This document shows, piece by piece, positions 1 through 11,660 of a stretch of 64,000 nucleotides of DNA (position 1 is its first letter; each line of letters starts with the position of its first letter). The stretch is from positions 186,001 through 250,000 of the forward strand of contig LLCB01000039.1 in assembly GCA_001414345.1 (NCBI GenBank), in the 5' to 3' direction. Origin of the DNA: Hymenoscyphus infarciens (Eukaryota; Ascomycota; Leotiomycetes; Helotiales; Helotiaceae). The translations under genes were made by a program, and so were the position numbers. The notes below the pieces were generated by a model. That model did not search any database. It was given only the letters and a program-made list of their open reading frames with translations, and was not told the DNA's origin.

Positions 1-282
1 CAACCATTTTCCAATCAGATTCACGAAAATAGGAGCAAAAATGGAGACGTCAGTTCATGTTCATGCAATTACTATTCTTCATAATCACCTACGCTACTAA
101 TTATTCATCGTCCTTATCATCAGAGTAACTCCACCCTATCATCCATTCCAGGTTGATATTTAAGGATCGATGAATGAATAAATCCCAACGCCTGAACCTC
201 CGCGTAGACCACTTTTCAGCAAAGCCAGTCCCTGAAAAGGTGAGAGAAATGTACATTCCAATACACCATTTTTGCCCTCAGT

Positions 283-2341
283 CTAATCCTTCCATGCACC
301 AACAAGTTCGACAGCAAATGTGGGCTTGACGCCTTGAATCTCCGCAAGATAAGCGCCCAACTCATCATCCTGATCAATAGCAATTGACAGCTCTTGTCCG
401 TTGGCTTCCTTGATAATACCTTCAATACGAAGAGCAATAGTTCCAGGATATTTGACTGTCGCCAATTGTCGAAGTTCCTCGACGGAAATAGAGGTCAGGG
501 TACTAAGCCACATTCTCGCGTTGGTCTGTACATTGGAGTTTGGGTGAAGTCGGAAGAAGAAGGGAATCGAAGATGGAGGCGGGAAAGCTTGAGCCGCTTG
601 AGCATATTGTTGATCGGCGTAGTCAGAGAATTGATTGGCCATGCCATGATTTGGAATACCACGGTTCATGAGACCTGGATCGTTAGCAGCTGCGAGCAAA
701 AGTGACGGGTCAATCTGCATGCTGTTATGATCAACCAAATTTTGATTGTGTTGAGGAGGTGGGGGTGGTGGTTGGTGTCGAATTTGTGCTTGGGCACGTT
801 GCATTCCAGCTAAAGCACGAGGAGGGATCTGAGGTTGAGGAATGGGAGTAGCTTGTGCTTGAGATGCTGCTTGAATGAGAGCCGCATGAGCGCTGGGATG
901 GAAGCCGTTTTGGTCCTCAGCTTGGTGATCATGTGGTTGATGGTCTTCATATGGGTTGGTTGGTGATAGCTGAGATGGCTGCTCTGGCGCAGTATATTTC
1001 GAGTCGAATTTCTTCTTTCTCGTGGGGTCTCTCTTGGTCTGGTCGTCTCGTAAACGCTTCATGACATCTCTGCACAATACTTCCATTGCCTTGACCTTCA
1101 GCTCATGTTTGGGATCAGCGTCTCCTGGAGCAAGAATCTCTTGTAGAAGGTTGGAATTACCAATCCATTGAGCTTTCAACTCCTTCCAATGTTCCTCACC
1201 CGCCTCGAGCTTGCTTGTGAAATGATCGGCCTTCAAGACCTGATAGAAAGCATTTCGAAGTTGACGAGATTCCTCTGGGTTGATTCCAAGAGCATTCTTG
1301 GCCTCTGCAATTGTCATACGTCTTTCCAAAGTTCTCATTCTCTTTGTCACATCGCTGCATACGACATCGAGTGCTAGCTTCTTCGCCTCCAAATTCTCTT
1401 CGTTGGCCCAGAAGACGCCTTGTAAATGTGGACTTTCTTGAACAAGTCGGTCCTTTGCAGCCTCCCATCGTTCGGGGCCAGCAATTGTCTTCTTGATGAT
1501 GTCCGCCTCTTCGCAGATTCTTTGGAATCGAGAACGGATGTCCCGATAGAGACGGTTGTCCAAACTCAAGAAAGCCTTACTCTCGTCGATTGTGGTTTCA
1601 GAGGGGAATCGTGGGGGTCCAGGCGGATCAGCTGGCAGGCCAGCCCAGCCTCGTGTGCGACGGCGACGCTTTCGAGTAGCCCACCGTTCGGCAGACTCAG
1701 CTTGAAGCTTCTCCAGTCGCTCCTGTCTCTTTTGCAACACCTCGGGACTCAAAGGAGGAGAGTCGGCTCTTCGAGGCTTCGACGAGGAGGCTTCTGTCAT
1801 TGTCATATCTTCCATCCCTTCATCCGCATCGTCCTCACCTTCTGCGTCCTCCATCTGTCCATCTGGGTAGAGAGCCTGTTGGAGCTGATTGATGACATCT
1901 TGATCCGAGTCGCGCTTCTTCGTCTTCATGCCATTGGGAACTCTGAGTAGCCATCGATTCTTAGCTCGTACCCGCATCAACTCACGCTCCTTGATGTCGA
2001 AGCCCTCTTCGTTGAGGGTGCGAAGCATCTCCCGCTGCGAGGTGTTGACGTCCCATAGTTCTTTAACGCGTTGCACGAGGGCGGCATTTTTGTGTGCGGG
2101 GTTTTGTTTTGAGGGGAAGTCCCATCTCTTGAACTGGGTTTGAAACGCACGTTTGCTGTGAAGTGATGAGTTTCGTCGTCCGTAGTCTTAGTTGTACGGT
2201 GAGGTACGTTTGGCTGGCTGCATACCTTGGGGCAAACTTGAGTTCCTCCTTCATGTATTCCATGATGTCCTCAAGGGATTTCTTCTCTTCAATGTACATC
2301 CGATAACATATTTCTTCCTTGTTATCCCAATCGTAAACCAT
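283..2341 (-). CDS. Clr5-domain protein, putative nuclear regulator (two exons)
   Basis: Exons are 2341-2226 and 2155-283, with a 70-nt intron at 2156-2225; the spliced protein is about 662 aa. Splicing rejoins one Clr5 domain at the N-terminus (residues about 2-55): a YDWDNKEEI start, the IMEYM helix and the QFKRWDF core, which straddles the splice site. Clr5 domains are known from fission-yeast Clr5, a heterochromatin silencing factor, and from many filamentous-fungal proteins of unknown role. The rest is charged and low-complexity: an acidic stretch, an Arg/Lys-rich tract, then a long Gln/Pro-rich segment with a run of prolines, which suggests a nuclear protein. I chose the Met at 2341 because family members begin immediately before the domain; the open frame continues upstream to 2515. 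It is divergent from rok1. The nuclear role is inferred. Confidence 0.8.
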
Positions 2342-2818
2342 CTGGAGGGTGTTGCACCCAAAGGCGACTTGAATTGGGGATTTGATATTCAGGGTCAAGG
2401 TGGTTCGTTCTGGTGACCGTTCTGGTGACCAGAGTCGAATTCGTTGATCGGCTACGTTGACCTGCAGACCGATTTGGTCATCTTTGGTGAGGGGCCTGGA
2501 TGTCTGAGGACCCACAATTCAAAGTCACGTGAAACGCCCCTGTCCTCTTTTCAAAGTTTAAGGTTGTGTGAATTTCAGAAAACTACGATTTACTTTTGTC
2601 TTGTTAACTACCTCATTGTTACAAAACTGGTACCTAGGAGCAACAAGCAATTTTAATACTTAGGTAGGCACGACTTGATGGGCCCCGTCGGGTTGGTTTG
2701 CTAGAGGGAGCCAGCTTTTCGCTAGTCCTAATATAGTGCGGAGAAGGCGGTGTGTCGAGGATTTATCCTGGTTTTCTTTTCTACCAGAAGAATTCCAAAT
2801 CCTCGCGACATTGACAAA
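2342..2818. promoter_or_regulatory. shared divergent promoter region, Clr5 gene / rok1
   Basis: These 477 bases separate the two divergent start codons and must hold both promoters. A short direct repeat, GGTGACC next to GTTCTGGTGACC, occurs near 2408-2430. I see no clear TATA box. Confidence 0.5.
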
Positions 2819-5008
2819 ATGGATATACTTAAGCTCCTCTCGAGGTCAACAAAATCAATCAACAAGTCTTCCTCTACTGGTAATGCAAGGAAGCTTCCAT
2901 CAGCCGGTATCTCTGCGAACCCCCAATTATATCACGATGCGACACCAGAGTCAAGAGGAAAGAAGAGGAAGCGGGGTGATGGAAAGTCTGGAGCGCAAAC
3001 AGAAAAGCAGAACGAGGAGGACGATGGAGAGGCGATCAACTTTTTCTCCACGAAACCTGCAGACCCAACAAGTCAGACGAAGAAGAAATCTTCCAAACCC
3101 GATTCCCCATCGAAAATCGCACCCATCGAAAGCGCTGCGCCAATACCAACGAAGCTATTGGATGAAGGAGAATGCAAGCAAATCCTACGGTCGCATCGTC
3201 TGAAAGTTACGCTACTCCCATCAAATAAGCCGGTTGAGAAGAAGAGCAAAAAGTCAAAGAAGAATAAAGTCAGCAAGAAAGATGTAGTCAAGAAGCCCGA
3301 GTTTACTCAAATATACCCACAACCATTGACAAGTTTCGGCGATCTGAGAAGTAAATATGGCATATCAGGGCGAATGGCGGATAATTTGGCACAGCAAGGA
3401 TATAAAATTCCAACTGAGGTACAGATGGGAAGCTTGCCTCTTCTACTACAGCCGAAGGTAGCCCTTGGGGAAGAAACCGATCTAGGAATATTTAATGGAC
3501 CCGAGAATATCAATTTATTATCTGTCGCGCCAACTGGAAGCGGCAAGACTTTGGCGTTTTTAATTCCAGTCGTCAACGAAGCTATGCAAAGACGGAGGAA
3601 AACCGAAGAAAAGGGCGGACACTGTCTAGATGCCATAATTGTGGCGCCAACGAAAGAGCTTGCAAGTCAAATTGTGAACGAAGCGAAGAAACTGAGTCTG
3701 GGAACTGGAATCAAGGTTGTAGGAATGAAGAAAGGAATGAATATTGTTGGAGATCAAAACTCAGAAGAGGCAGAAAGCTCGAGTGGTAGTGAGGAAGATG
3801 AAGTGGGGGAGAAATCTGGAAAGAAGAACTCTGCACAACCTGTTCCCAAAGCGGATATCTTAGTCACAACTCCTGGACTTTTACTGTCAGCTGTTACGGT
3901 TGGCACTGAGCACACGCCATTACCCACCGTCAAAACACTGGTTCTAGATGAAGCAGATGTACTTCTTGATCCGTTATTCAGAGACCAAACACTCGGAATA
4001 TGGGACTCCTGCACGAATCCAGACCTCAGAGTGACTTTGTGGTCAGCAACTATGGGCTCAAACATCGAAAGTCTGGCCTCATCTGCAATACAGTCTCGGC
4101 AAGAACGTCTCGGACTCTCAAACGAAGCCCGTACAATCCGTCTTGTCGTGGGTCTCAAAGACTCCGCAATCCCAAATATAACCCACAAACTTATCTATGC
4201 CGCCACCGAGCCCGGAAAACTCATCGCTCTCCGACAACTCCTCCATCCAACCGCCAAAACAACCGACACCATCCAATCCCTCCGTCCCCCCTTCCTAGTC
4301 TTCACACAAACCATTCCTCGTGCTGTCGCTCTTCACTCCGAACTCCTCTACGACATCCCCGCCGAAGCAGGCGGCTCCTCACGCATCGCAGTGCTCCATT
4401 CCGACCTCTCCGACTCAGCTCGAGACCACGTAATGACCCGTTTCCGAGATGGCGAAGTCTGGATCCTGATCACAACCGATATCCTCTCCCGAGGCGTAGA
4501 TTTTCGGGGTATCAACGGAGTGGTAAACTATGATGTCCCTAATTCAGGAGCAGCATACATCCATCGAGTAGGCCGAACTGGGAGAGCAGGCAGAGATGGG
4601 GGTGTAGCTGTGACGTTCTACACCAAAGAAGATATCCCTTATGTCAAGAATATCGCAAACATCATTGCGGCTAGTGAGAAGCAGGCTGGTTTACCACCTT
4701 CAGAGGCGAGTATGCAGAAGTGGTTTTTGGATGCGCTACCTACACCTACGAAGGAAGAGAAGAAGAGATTGAAGAAACATGGTGTGGAAGCTAGACGAGG
4801 GGGCTTGGAGAGGTCGGAGGGCAAGGATGGGAAGGGGAAGAACAAGATGCAAATCAGTACTAAGAGTGGGTATGAGAGGAGACTGGAGCATAATCGCAAG
4901 GGGGCGATTCAGGGGAGTAAGAGGAGGGTGTTGGCTGAAGCTGATACTGGGGTTTCTGTCCCTCCTGATACTGGGGAGGAAAGTGAGTGGGGTGGGATTG
5001 ATGAGTGA
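2819..5008 (+). CDS. rok1: DEAD-box ATP-dependent RNA helicase Rok1
   Basis: The gene is intronless and encodes 729 aa. The motifs are in the right order: a Q-motif region (residues about 190-205), Walker A APTGSGKT (237-244), PTKELA (277-282), DEAD (377-380), SAT (409-411), the helicase-C segment with TTDILSRGVDF, and HRVGRTGR from residue 582. The N-terminus begins MDILKLLSRSTK, followed by a charged Lys/Glu-rich extension, as in Rok1/DDX52 proteins. The family acts in the nucleolus in 18S rRNA maturation and early 40S ribosome assembly. An acidic Ser/Glu-rich insertion sits between motifs Ia and II. I chose the ATG at 2819 because the open frame upstream of it has only a GTG start and no family similarity. 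The C-terminus is Lys/Arg-rich. Confidence 0.93.
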   Translation: MDILKLLSRSTKSINKSSSTGNARKLPSAGISANPQLYHDATPESRGKKRKRGDGKSGAQTEKQNEEDDGEAINFFSTKPADPTSQTKKKSSKPDSPSKIAPIESAAPIPTKLLDEGECKQILRSHRLKVTLLPSNKPVEKKSKKSKKNKVSKKDVVKKPEFTQIYPQPLTSFGDLRSKYGISGRMADNLAQQGYKIPTEVQMGSLPLLLQPKVALGEETDLGIFNGPENINLLSVAPTGSGKTLAFLIPVVNEAMQRRRKTEEKGGHCLDAIIVAPTKELASQIVNEAKKLSLGTGIKVVGMKKGMNIVGDQNSEEAESSSGSEEDEVGEKSGKKNSAQPVPKADILVTTPGLLLSAVTVGTEHTPLPTVKTLVLDEADVLLDPLFRDQTLGIWDSCTNPDLRVTLWSATMGSNIESLASSAIQSRQERLGLSNEARTIRLVVGLKDSAIPNITHKLIYAATEPGKLIALRQLLHPTAKTTDTIQSLRPPFLVFTQTIPRAVALHSELLYDIPAEAGGSSRIAVLHSDLSDSARDHVMTRFRDGEVWILITTDILSRGVDFRGINGVVNYDVPNSGAAYIHRVGRTGRAGRDGGVAVTFYTKEDIPYVKNIANIIAASEKQAGLPPSEASMQKWFLDALPTPTKEEKKRLKKHGVEARRGGLERSEGKDGKGKNKMQISTKSGYERRLEHNRKGAIQGSKRRVLAEADTGVSVPPDTGEESEWGGIDE

Positions 5009-5197
5009 TGGGATACTTTCTAGAATTTAGGAAATAGACTCTAGATTCGAAATATTGACAGAGTAAATGTAAATGCCTGCCTTGAATGAATACCACCTCT
5101 TCTTCCTAGCCGAGCATTTTACCATCATACTGCCCCTCAATTGGTTTGCTCGTACTCATGACTCTCCTTTTGACCCCCAAATGTACAATTGATGGCT

Positions 5198-6746
5198 TAT
5201 TCGACACTTAATAGCTTACTCGACAGGCAAGGACGGTTGACCTTCCCAGTAGCTTTAGAAAGATGGCAAGGGAGGATATAATAACCTTCTGAAGCGTCTA
5301 ACAGTTCGGAATTTAATCGCCCATAGAGTTTTTAGTCTACTGTAGACTAAAAACCCTCAGCAACAAAATACGCACCTCCGGCCCAAAGAGGGAATAGAGG
5401 AATAAGTGACACGTGAGTGGCATCAACATTCTACCAGCCACCCATCATACCACCACCATGCCACCAGCTTACTAGTAGCTTACTCTTGGCTCACACGTGG
5501 CTTACTTACAAGCTTACTCACAAGGAGTTAGACAAAAGGAGGGTGAGGATATCAGGGTTCACAGCCTTCTGAGCCGGTGTTCGGAGGAGGCTTGGAATAA
5601 GAAGACCCAATGAATCTAAATATCCTAGCCTCCTTGAATAATTAAGATATTTGTCTGAGAAGATTTGGGACAACGAAGAACTATGAGTTCTTGTTATCAT
5701 TCTAAGTCTTCTGAAACAATTATTATCTTCTCAAACAATCACCATATGCTGAACAGTTCTCGATTGTTATTAGCGTGAAATGAACCAAAAGAAAAGAAAA
5801 AATGATGACGTAGGATAAGATAATTCTCAAACCATTCTGATCCTTTCTTTAGATATTAGAAAATAGTTTTAATTCTTTCAGTATAAAGTACTCGACATTT
5901 AATGGCCCACTCGACATTAAATAGCTTACTAGCTCCTATTTTTAATCCCTTAACATAAATTGACTTACACCGCAATTAATAGCGTATTATTTGCCCCTCT
6001 ACTCTTCGAGTTACTGTCTCCGAAAATGGCACCTGGTGGTACCTCCGGTCCTCCCCTCAGCTAACCAAGGTCATCAACGAAAGAGTTCAACAGTTACGAC
6101 GGAGGAAAGGCATATGCAAACCCATGGTATTAGGACACATAATACCCATGTCAATAGAAGGTCATGTCATCTATCTTTAGAGGTTTTGTTGCATTTCGCA
6201 ATTTACATCTCCTGATAATAGCTCGCCTATGGTTTTGGAGATTGGTTTATTAGGTGTTGATATCCCTGGTCATGGGAATATTTCTAACCACCACAACATT
6301 TATCCAGAGACCCGAGCACTAATTCAAATCACTTACTTTTGTTGAGAGTGATGAAAGCGTTCCGGTCAAAGTAGTCACTTCTGAAGGTAACCATTTTATT
6401 ATTCACTCGTCAAGCTAAAGACATTTCAAGTACTCACGCTTTCCTCCCTCTTATAAATAGTTCTCCTCTTCAAAGTCACTTTTCCAGCGCTGTTTCAAAA
6501 CTCAAGAGATGCTGATAAAACTTGTATCTCCTCGTCAACCTTCCTTAATCGCTTAGCTACTTTCCCAACTTTACATTCATTCCACCTATTATAAAAACAA
6601 GCAAAAGAGACAACCAAACCCATACACTAGCATGGTACCCTAGCATACTCGACAGAATAGCATTTAGCAAAATGATCTGCGACTTACCCGTGACCAGGTT
6701 TTGGCCCCCAAGCGTTACTTGGCTTACCCGACAAATAGCAGCTCAC
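5198..6746. repeat. degenerate dispersed motif around AGCTTACTCGACA
   Basis: Related words recur: CTTATTCGACA and AGCTTACTCGACA (5198-5226), AGCTTACTAGTAGCTTACTC and further AGCTTACTC-type words (5466-5520), TACTCGACATTTAATGG and AGCTTACTAGCTCC (5889-5937), CATACTCGACAGAATAGC (about 6646-6663) and GGCTTACCCGACAAATAGC (about 6720-6738). The spacing is irregular. The motif is seen directly; its origin is unknown. Confidence 0.45.
5328..5354. repeat. perfect 13-bp inverted repeat
   Basis: GTTTTTAGTCTAC (5328-5340) is followed by one T and then its exact reverse complement (5342-5354). It lies about 320 nt past the rok1 stop, so it is probably not the rok1 terminator. Confidence 0.7.
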
Positions 6747-7704
6747 CCCAGTTACACAAAAAAGTGTACCTCAGTCCTCGACCCCGTCATCAATTGAAAC
6801 AGGAGATCCACCAAATAATAGAGGTGCAAAGTAAATAGTTCAGCAGTTATGAATGAGAAAAGTGAGGCCCAAAGTCTTACCTTAATCGTAATATTATTCT
6901 TGATAAGATTATAGGAACACATCGCAAATCTCCACCAAATCACGCAACGGGATTTCATGTGAGAGCTCGCTTAACGTGTCAAGAGTTCCCCATCGTGAGA
7001 TATCGACTGGAGGTCACTCAACGACTAGGATTTGGAGATAGAAGCGGGTCTAGGTTACTGCTGTGATTTTCCTTCTTAACATAGCGTTGGAAACCATTCT
7101 GAATCAAAGCAGTGTACGAACTCGCGGTGGCCAACTGAGTACCGGTACTCGGAACCCTCGAGTTTTACTACTACAGAAGCAACGCCGTATGGCAGGTTGG
7201 GATTTTCCCAGCAAATATATTCCAAGGTTCCGTCTAGCTGTTCGTTTTGTTTTCACTCAAACACAAAAGGCCATCAAAAGCACTTGAGCACTTGCGAAGA
7301 CGTGGAACAAAGACAGGTAGGCTGACATTGTGGTTACCTTCTTTCATAATGGAAACCATGTTTCCGCAAATACAATCAGCCGTCCAGACACGATAGACTG
7401 GAAAAGTCAAGTAAAAAGGCTTATCATTGCGTGATGAGCTACATGATCTATCTAAGCATCGCTATCCTCAATGAAAACCTTCCATGCCCACTAATGATTC
7501 AACACGTTTAAAAACTCCTCCCAAGCTTCGCCATCAAACACAAACGCCTTCTAACACATACTATGCTTATCAACACATATTCCCGGCTAAACAAGCAAAA
7601 CAGCACATGAAAAGAAAGGATACAAAACAGACTGTGGAGTATTAAAGTGCCCCGCTATGGCAAGCAATGATTGAAAGAATATCCGGACAGACTGGATAAT
7701 CATT

Positions 7705-8535
7705 CTATCGATGGACTTCTGTTGAAGAATCGATGGTCAGATTCTCAACTGAAAGGTCGAGTGGAGATTCCAACGTGGATGGAATAGTAGGGAGAGCGTC
7801 AGAAGACTGCGATGATACGAATTCGATGACTTCCACCCCAACGTAGATTGGTGGCAACCTCCTCGTTGGTGCTTGGGTATGCGATGACCTCGAGGTCAAC
7901 GGGGAAGAAGTTTCGATTGGTGACATAGAACTTCGTGTCGATACAGGAGGAAGTTGTGCTATTTGGTCTCTCACCTTATTCGCGGTGGAAGCAAGTAATT
8001 GGGCTAGTGTGTCCATGTTCCAATCCTTGATTGATTCAGCACCGGGGAGCTTTTTTGCTGCAGCGATAACTCTTGCTGAAAGAATAGGTGCGGAGCTCTC
8101 GGTTTGAGGAGATGGAGGCGGTGGTTGTTCGGCCTTATTGGGGAAGCTCTTGCGCGTGTTGAACACATCAAGCATGGCTTCTTTCCCAGCAACTTTTTCC
8201 CAGAATGGTACTATTTGGGCGAGAAGAACTGCAAGCGCGTCCTCGGCATGCTCTTTACCCATCTCTTCCGCCTGCATCCAGTCAGTATATTTTTTTCGTG
8301 TCATGGAAATTAGAGGAGAGATAGGAAAACTAGGTATTCAAAAGAGATATTGGCTTACTTTCCTGGATATTTGCTGAGTCTCCTTGCATATTAATGCATA
8401 TTCTAGCTTTTCTTCACTGGAAAGAATCCCCCCTACATCCTCAGCCTTTCCTGACAGTCGGGCAATTGCTCTGTCGGGATCCAGTAAGATTTGATTAAGT
8501 TCGGCGGTTTGGGACGCCGTCGTGGGTCGAGCCAT
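7705..8535 (-). CDS. hypothetical protein, two exons, helical N-terminal half
   Basis: Exons are 8535-8359 and 8271-7705. The 87-nt intron (8272-8358) has donor GTAAGC, a CTGAC branch sequence and a GCAG acceptor. The product is 247 aa and starts MARPTTASQTAELNQILLD. Residues about 5-110 look helical and charged: a segment with LSSEEKLEYALICKETQQI leads across the splice into AEEMGKEHAEDALAVLLAQ. A Pro/Ser/Thr-rich, probably disordered C-terminus follows. I recognise no catalytic motif, signal peptide or membrane segment. The joined helical region and the clean splice signals support a real gene. Function unknown. Confidence 0.65.
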
Positions 8536-10502
8536 TATGGGAGATTGCAAGGGATTGCTAAGAATAGTATGATGTGAAAAGAATGCGAGGGTGGTGTCGG
8601 GAAGAGGGACGAGGATAAAGGAGACACCTGGAGGAAGAAGAAGAATATCGTTGGGGGAGCCAAACCTTTTGGGAATGGAGAACCTCCTCGCAATGGCAAG
8701 AGCGAGAAGGGTCCCTTCCTCAACTAACTGAAAGACCCAACCAAGACTGCCGATCCGCTTCAGAAGCCAGACTCGGTCGAGATCTGTACACCAAAAATGC
8801 CGAAAGATCCCGTGTTCGGGCGAGATTCTAGTGGTAACTTGACGGACCAGCGAAACATGGAGCTGGTCGACCTTCCGGGTCGATTTGTGGTGTTGTGTTT
8901 CTCCCTACCACAAAATGATAGCAACACATTCCCAACAACTCGTTGTTTGATATTAAGACTGTTGGGATGTGCAAAGGAGTTTGAGGCTCTTGGGGTAATT
9001 CCAAACAGGCTAGCTTTGAGTTAGCCCGTCCAGTTAATAATGCATTGTGGCCGAAGTACATTGGATCAACACGCTCCAAAGCGTTGGATATATTGGTAGA
9101 AGACTTTTTCTGCTTACATGCAGCGACAGGTAAGAAATCATCCTGAGAATCGACAACAGCTGCAGATTCTTATTTCTTGGAGGATTGTAAGTCTTTTTGA
9201 GGTACTCCTGGAGACGAACATTGAATCGTTTGCGAGCCCCTTCGATGTCTGGATTTGGAAATGGAAGGGACCTCTTGAATATTTTACGATAGACGAGGAA
9301 TGGAGATAGAGAATCTTGAAGGGCACCAACTTCCAGTCTCCATCAAGAGTTGGTGTTTTTGGATGAAGAAGAGACAAGTTGTTCAAGTTCGTCACTTGAC
9401 CTTCCCTCACAACGACCTCAACACAGGAACCTCCACTCCAACCGCTAATGGGCTCTTCGTTGAGTGGGCCCTCGCCCGCGATTAATGAATTGGAATGACT
9501 CGCACTGCAAAGTTTAATCCTGTGGTGATCGCACAGGTGAAATCGGGACACACCTTTGACTGGTGCGAGCCCACCTGCATGAGATGAAATTGACTCTCAG
9601 AAAAGGAGGAAGGAGCTTCTTCAAGGCAAAAACTGCGAATATCTTTTCCAATCCTCCCACTTCTAGGTTGGCTACCTAGCTCCTAGATATGTCGTTTCCG
9701 AACGAATGCAATTGATTTGTTGAGTGAGCCTGCGGTTCTACCCCCAGACAATCATAAAGGCAGGAACGAAGACTTCCAAACTTCAACTTCTCATGTCATG
9801 TGCCGATCACGAGATCCTCCCCCAAGGTCCCTTGACAATTTCTCAATCCCCTCCATCTCTTGGACTCCTCCATCTACTTCCGGCAACCTCGACTGCTCTC
9901 TTCTCGCCCTTGCCTCTAACAACTCGTTCATTCAAAACATATTACCCTCGTACCTTGCTCTGCGAACGAGTTCTTAAGAACAATTGGACTGCAATAATTT
10001 AGTTAGAAGATTGAGAATGTCGACATGTTCATTTTTCTAGACCAGTTGGACGCTATTTCCACTTGTCCCAGAATCATTAATGAGAAATGGCCTCTTACAA
10101 GGGGAAAGTATATATATATATATATATTACGTTGACAAAAGCCAGGCTGTGTTCGCGGCAAAGCTGAATAGAAGAGGCCAGCTATCTTTTGAACGAGACG
10201 TTGCCGCCATTGGACGAGCTTCTAGAACGTCTGTAAGAGAGATTAACCAAAAGGGATAATAGTTAGGGTCAGGGCTAGACGCCGAGTTACAAATAATCTT
10301 CACACTTCTCCAGTTAACTCTTTTCTGAAACCTGGGAATACCAGCGCTTTGGCACTGGTCTTACGAGCAGGAAGTGCATTGAAATTCATTATATTGAGAA
10401 TATGAACATCGAAGATAAATAAACGAGAGAACACTGTGACTATCTGTGTGCCTCAAATGATGAGTAACCTTATAAAAACATTGAATACTACCTGAAAATC
10501 CC
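8536..10502. other. intergenic region without a supported gene
   Basis: About 2 kb between the small hypothetical gene and the SPRY gene. Open frames are under 140 codons, overlap on both strands and look random. A TA microsatellite lies at 10109-10127. I see nothing else. Confidence 0.5.
10109..10127. repeat. (TA)n microsatellite
   Basis: About nine consecutive TA units in an otherwise mixed sequence. Confidence 0.85.
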
Positions 10503-11660
10503 TTATGTGGGTCGATACATCCACTCACCAGGGTTGAAAATAATCTCAAACTCGACATTGTCAAAAGTTCCAATGGCGGCATAGAGATCATTCAGCCCTT
10601 CCAAGCCAGTAACAGGTAGATCTTCCTCTGCATCTCCTTCCTCATGTAAATTCCATCCATCGACTCTCCTACCATCGCGAGTAAGGAATATTTCGACATT
10701 CATTGGAGCTGGGGCTGTAGTTTGTACTGGTCCGTATGAAGGTGGTGCGCTCAGATTTATAGGCGTAAACGTCATGCCCAATCCAATAGTTTCGCCTGCT
10801 CTGAACGGAGACGTAAAATTCTTGCCTCCCCAGCGGTCGTTGATATATTTACTTCCATCATCGCCGTGAACTGCTAGACAGCCACGGTGCCAGCCGGGAA
10901 GTCGGAAAGTTGGGTATGGAGGAGCTGCGTAGCCTAGAGCGAGGGAGACTTCCGGTCTGTTTCGACGTGCGATCCTGACTTCGTAGTATATCGTTCGCGG
11001 TTTGCCGGTATTGAATGGCGAGTGTGCATTAACGGAGTACACAGGGTTCGCGGATGAAATTGTTGTATCTGGACTACCATTCTTTGTATCTCCTGCCCAG
11101 ACTCCTGGTCGTGTTCGAATCAAATCGCCTTTGTATCCTCGAGGTTTTACGACTCCCACATCGCCTCTATCCAACGCCTGCAACAATTCAATTGGCAGTG
11201 TCATTGGTGGCGTAAATGGGTTGTTGTGACACCATGCTTCTCCCTGTTCTGCCTCATATTCTGTAGCATTATTCGTTGCGCTTCGTTGGTTTCCCATTGA
11301 AGGAGGCGGAGGAAGGAGAGAGGTATCAGGGACAGCAGTCTCCCAATCGTGGTACGGCTCTTGTTTTGGGGGTGGACCCTCTGGTGGTTTTATGTAGGAA
11401 TAATCGTATTGAGGTTGTTGCGATGGAGGGGGACCAGATGGCGGGGCATATTGCTGGTTTGGAGGTGGACCCGGAGGAGGATTGTAGGCATTTTGACTCT
11501 GTTGGTGGGATGGAGGTGGACCTGATGGAGGGGCGTATTCGTTCTGAGGCATTTTGCTGGATGTTGGTCTTGTAGGTTTGGAATCGAGGGGGCGAGAGTT
11601 GTAATCGTTGTCCAGTCTCGCGGAGGGGTCATCGCCCTTAAGTTTGCTTCCAAAGCACAT
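10503..11660 (-). CDS. SPRY-domain protein with proline-rich N-terminal repeats
   Basis: The gene is intronless and encodes 385 aa. The N-terminus MCFGSKLKGDD is followed by a proline-rich array (residues about 40-110) of PPSGPPP/PPPGPPP units separated by Gln/Asn/Tyr. The C-terminal two thirds hold a SPRY-type beta-sandwich: IYYEVRIARRNRPEVSLALG, then PGWHRGCLAVHGDDG, ETIGLGMTF, EIFLTRDGRRVDGWNL and a DLYAAIGTFDNVEFEIIF ending. SPRY domains bind proteins, often in ubiquitin or trafficking adaptors; that role is inference here, and I see no transmembrane segment such as Ssh4/Ear1 adaptors carry. I chose the ATG at 11660 because upstream residues look unrelated and CFGS-type starts occur in fungal relatives. 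The Cys at position 2 could be lipidated. Confidence 0.82.
   Translation of the reverse strand: MCFGSKLKGDDPSARLDNDYNSRPLDSKPTRPTSSKMPQNEYAPPSGPPPSHQQSQNAYNPPPGPPPNQQYAPPSGPPPSQQPQYDYSYIKPPEGPPPKQEPYHDWETAVPDTSLLPPPPSMGNQRSATNNATEYEAEQGEAWCHNNPFTPPMTLPIELLQALDRGDVGVVKPRGYKGDLIRTRPGVWAGDTKNGSPDTTISSANPVYSVNAHSPFNTGKPRTIYYEVRIARRNRPEVSLALGYAAPPYPTFRLPGWHRGCLAVHGDDGSKYINDRWGGKNFTSPFRAGETIGLGMTFTPINLSAPPSYGPVQTTAPAPMNVEIFLTRDGRRVDGWNLHEEGDAEEDLPVTGLEGLNDLYAAIGTFDNVEFEIIFNPGEWMYRPT

Larger units (their letters stand above)
5009..7704. other. gene-poor intergenic region
   Basis: About 2.7 kb without a supportable gene: open frames are short, overlap on both strands and resemble no family. It contains a 27-bp perfect palindrome (5328-5354) and scattered copies of a short AGCTTACTCGACA-like motif. 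It may be decayed repeat DNA. Confidence 0.5.

Noticed and set aside
1426..1950. 174-codon plus-strand frame
   Set aside because: Antisense of the Clr5-gene exon, with no start context or domain.
4000..4533. 177-codon overlapping frame in rok1
   Set aside because: Alternative frame of the helicase-C region; no independent support.
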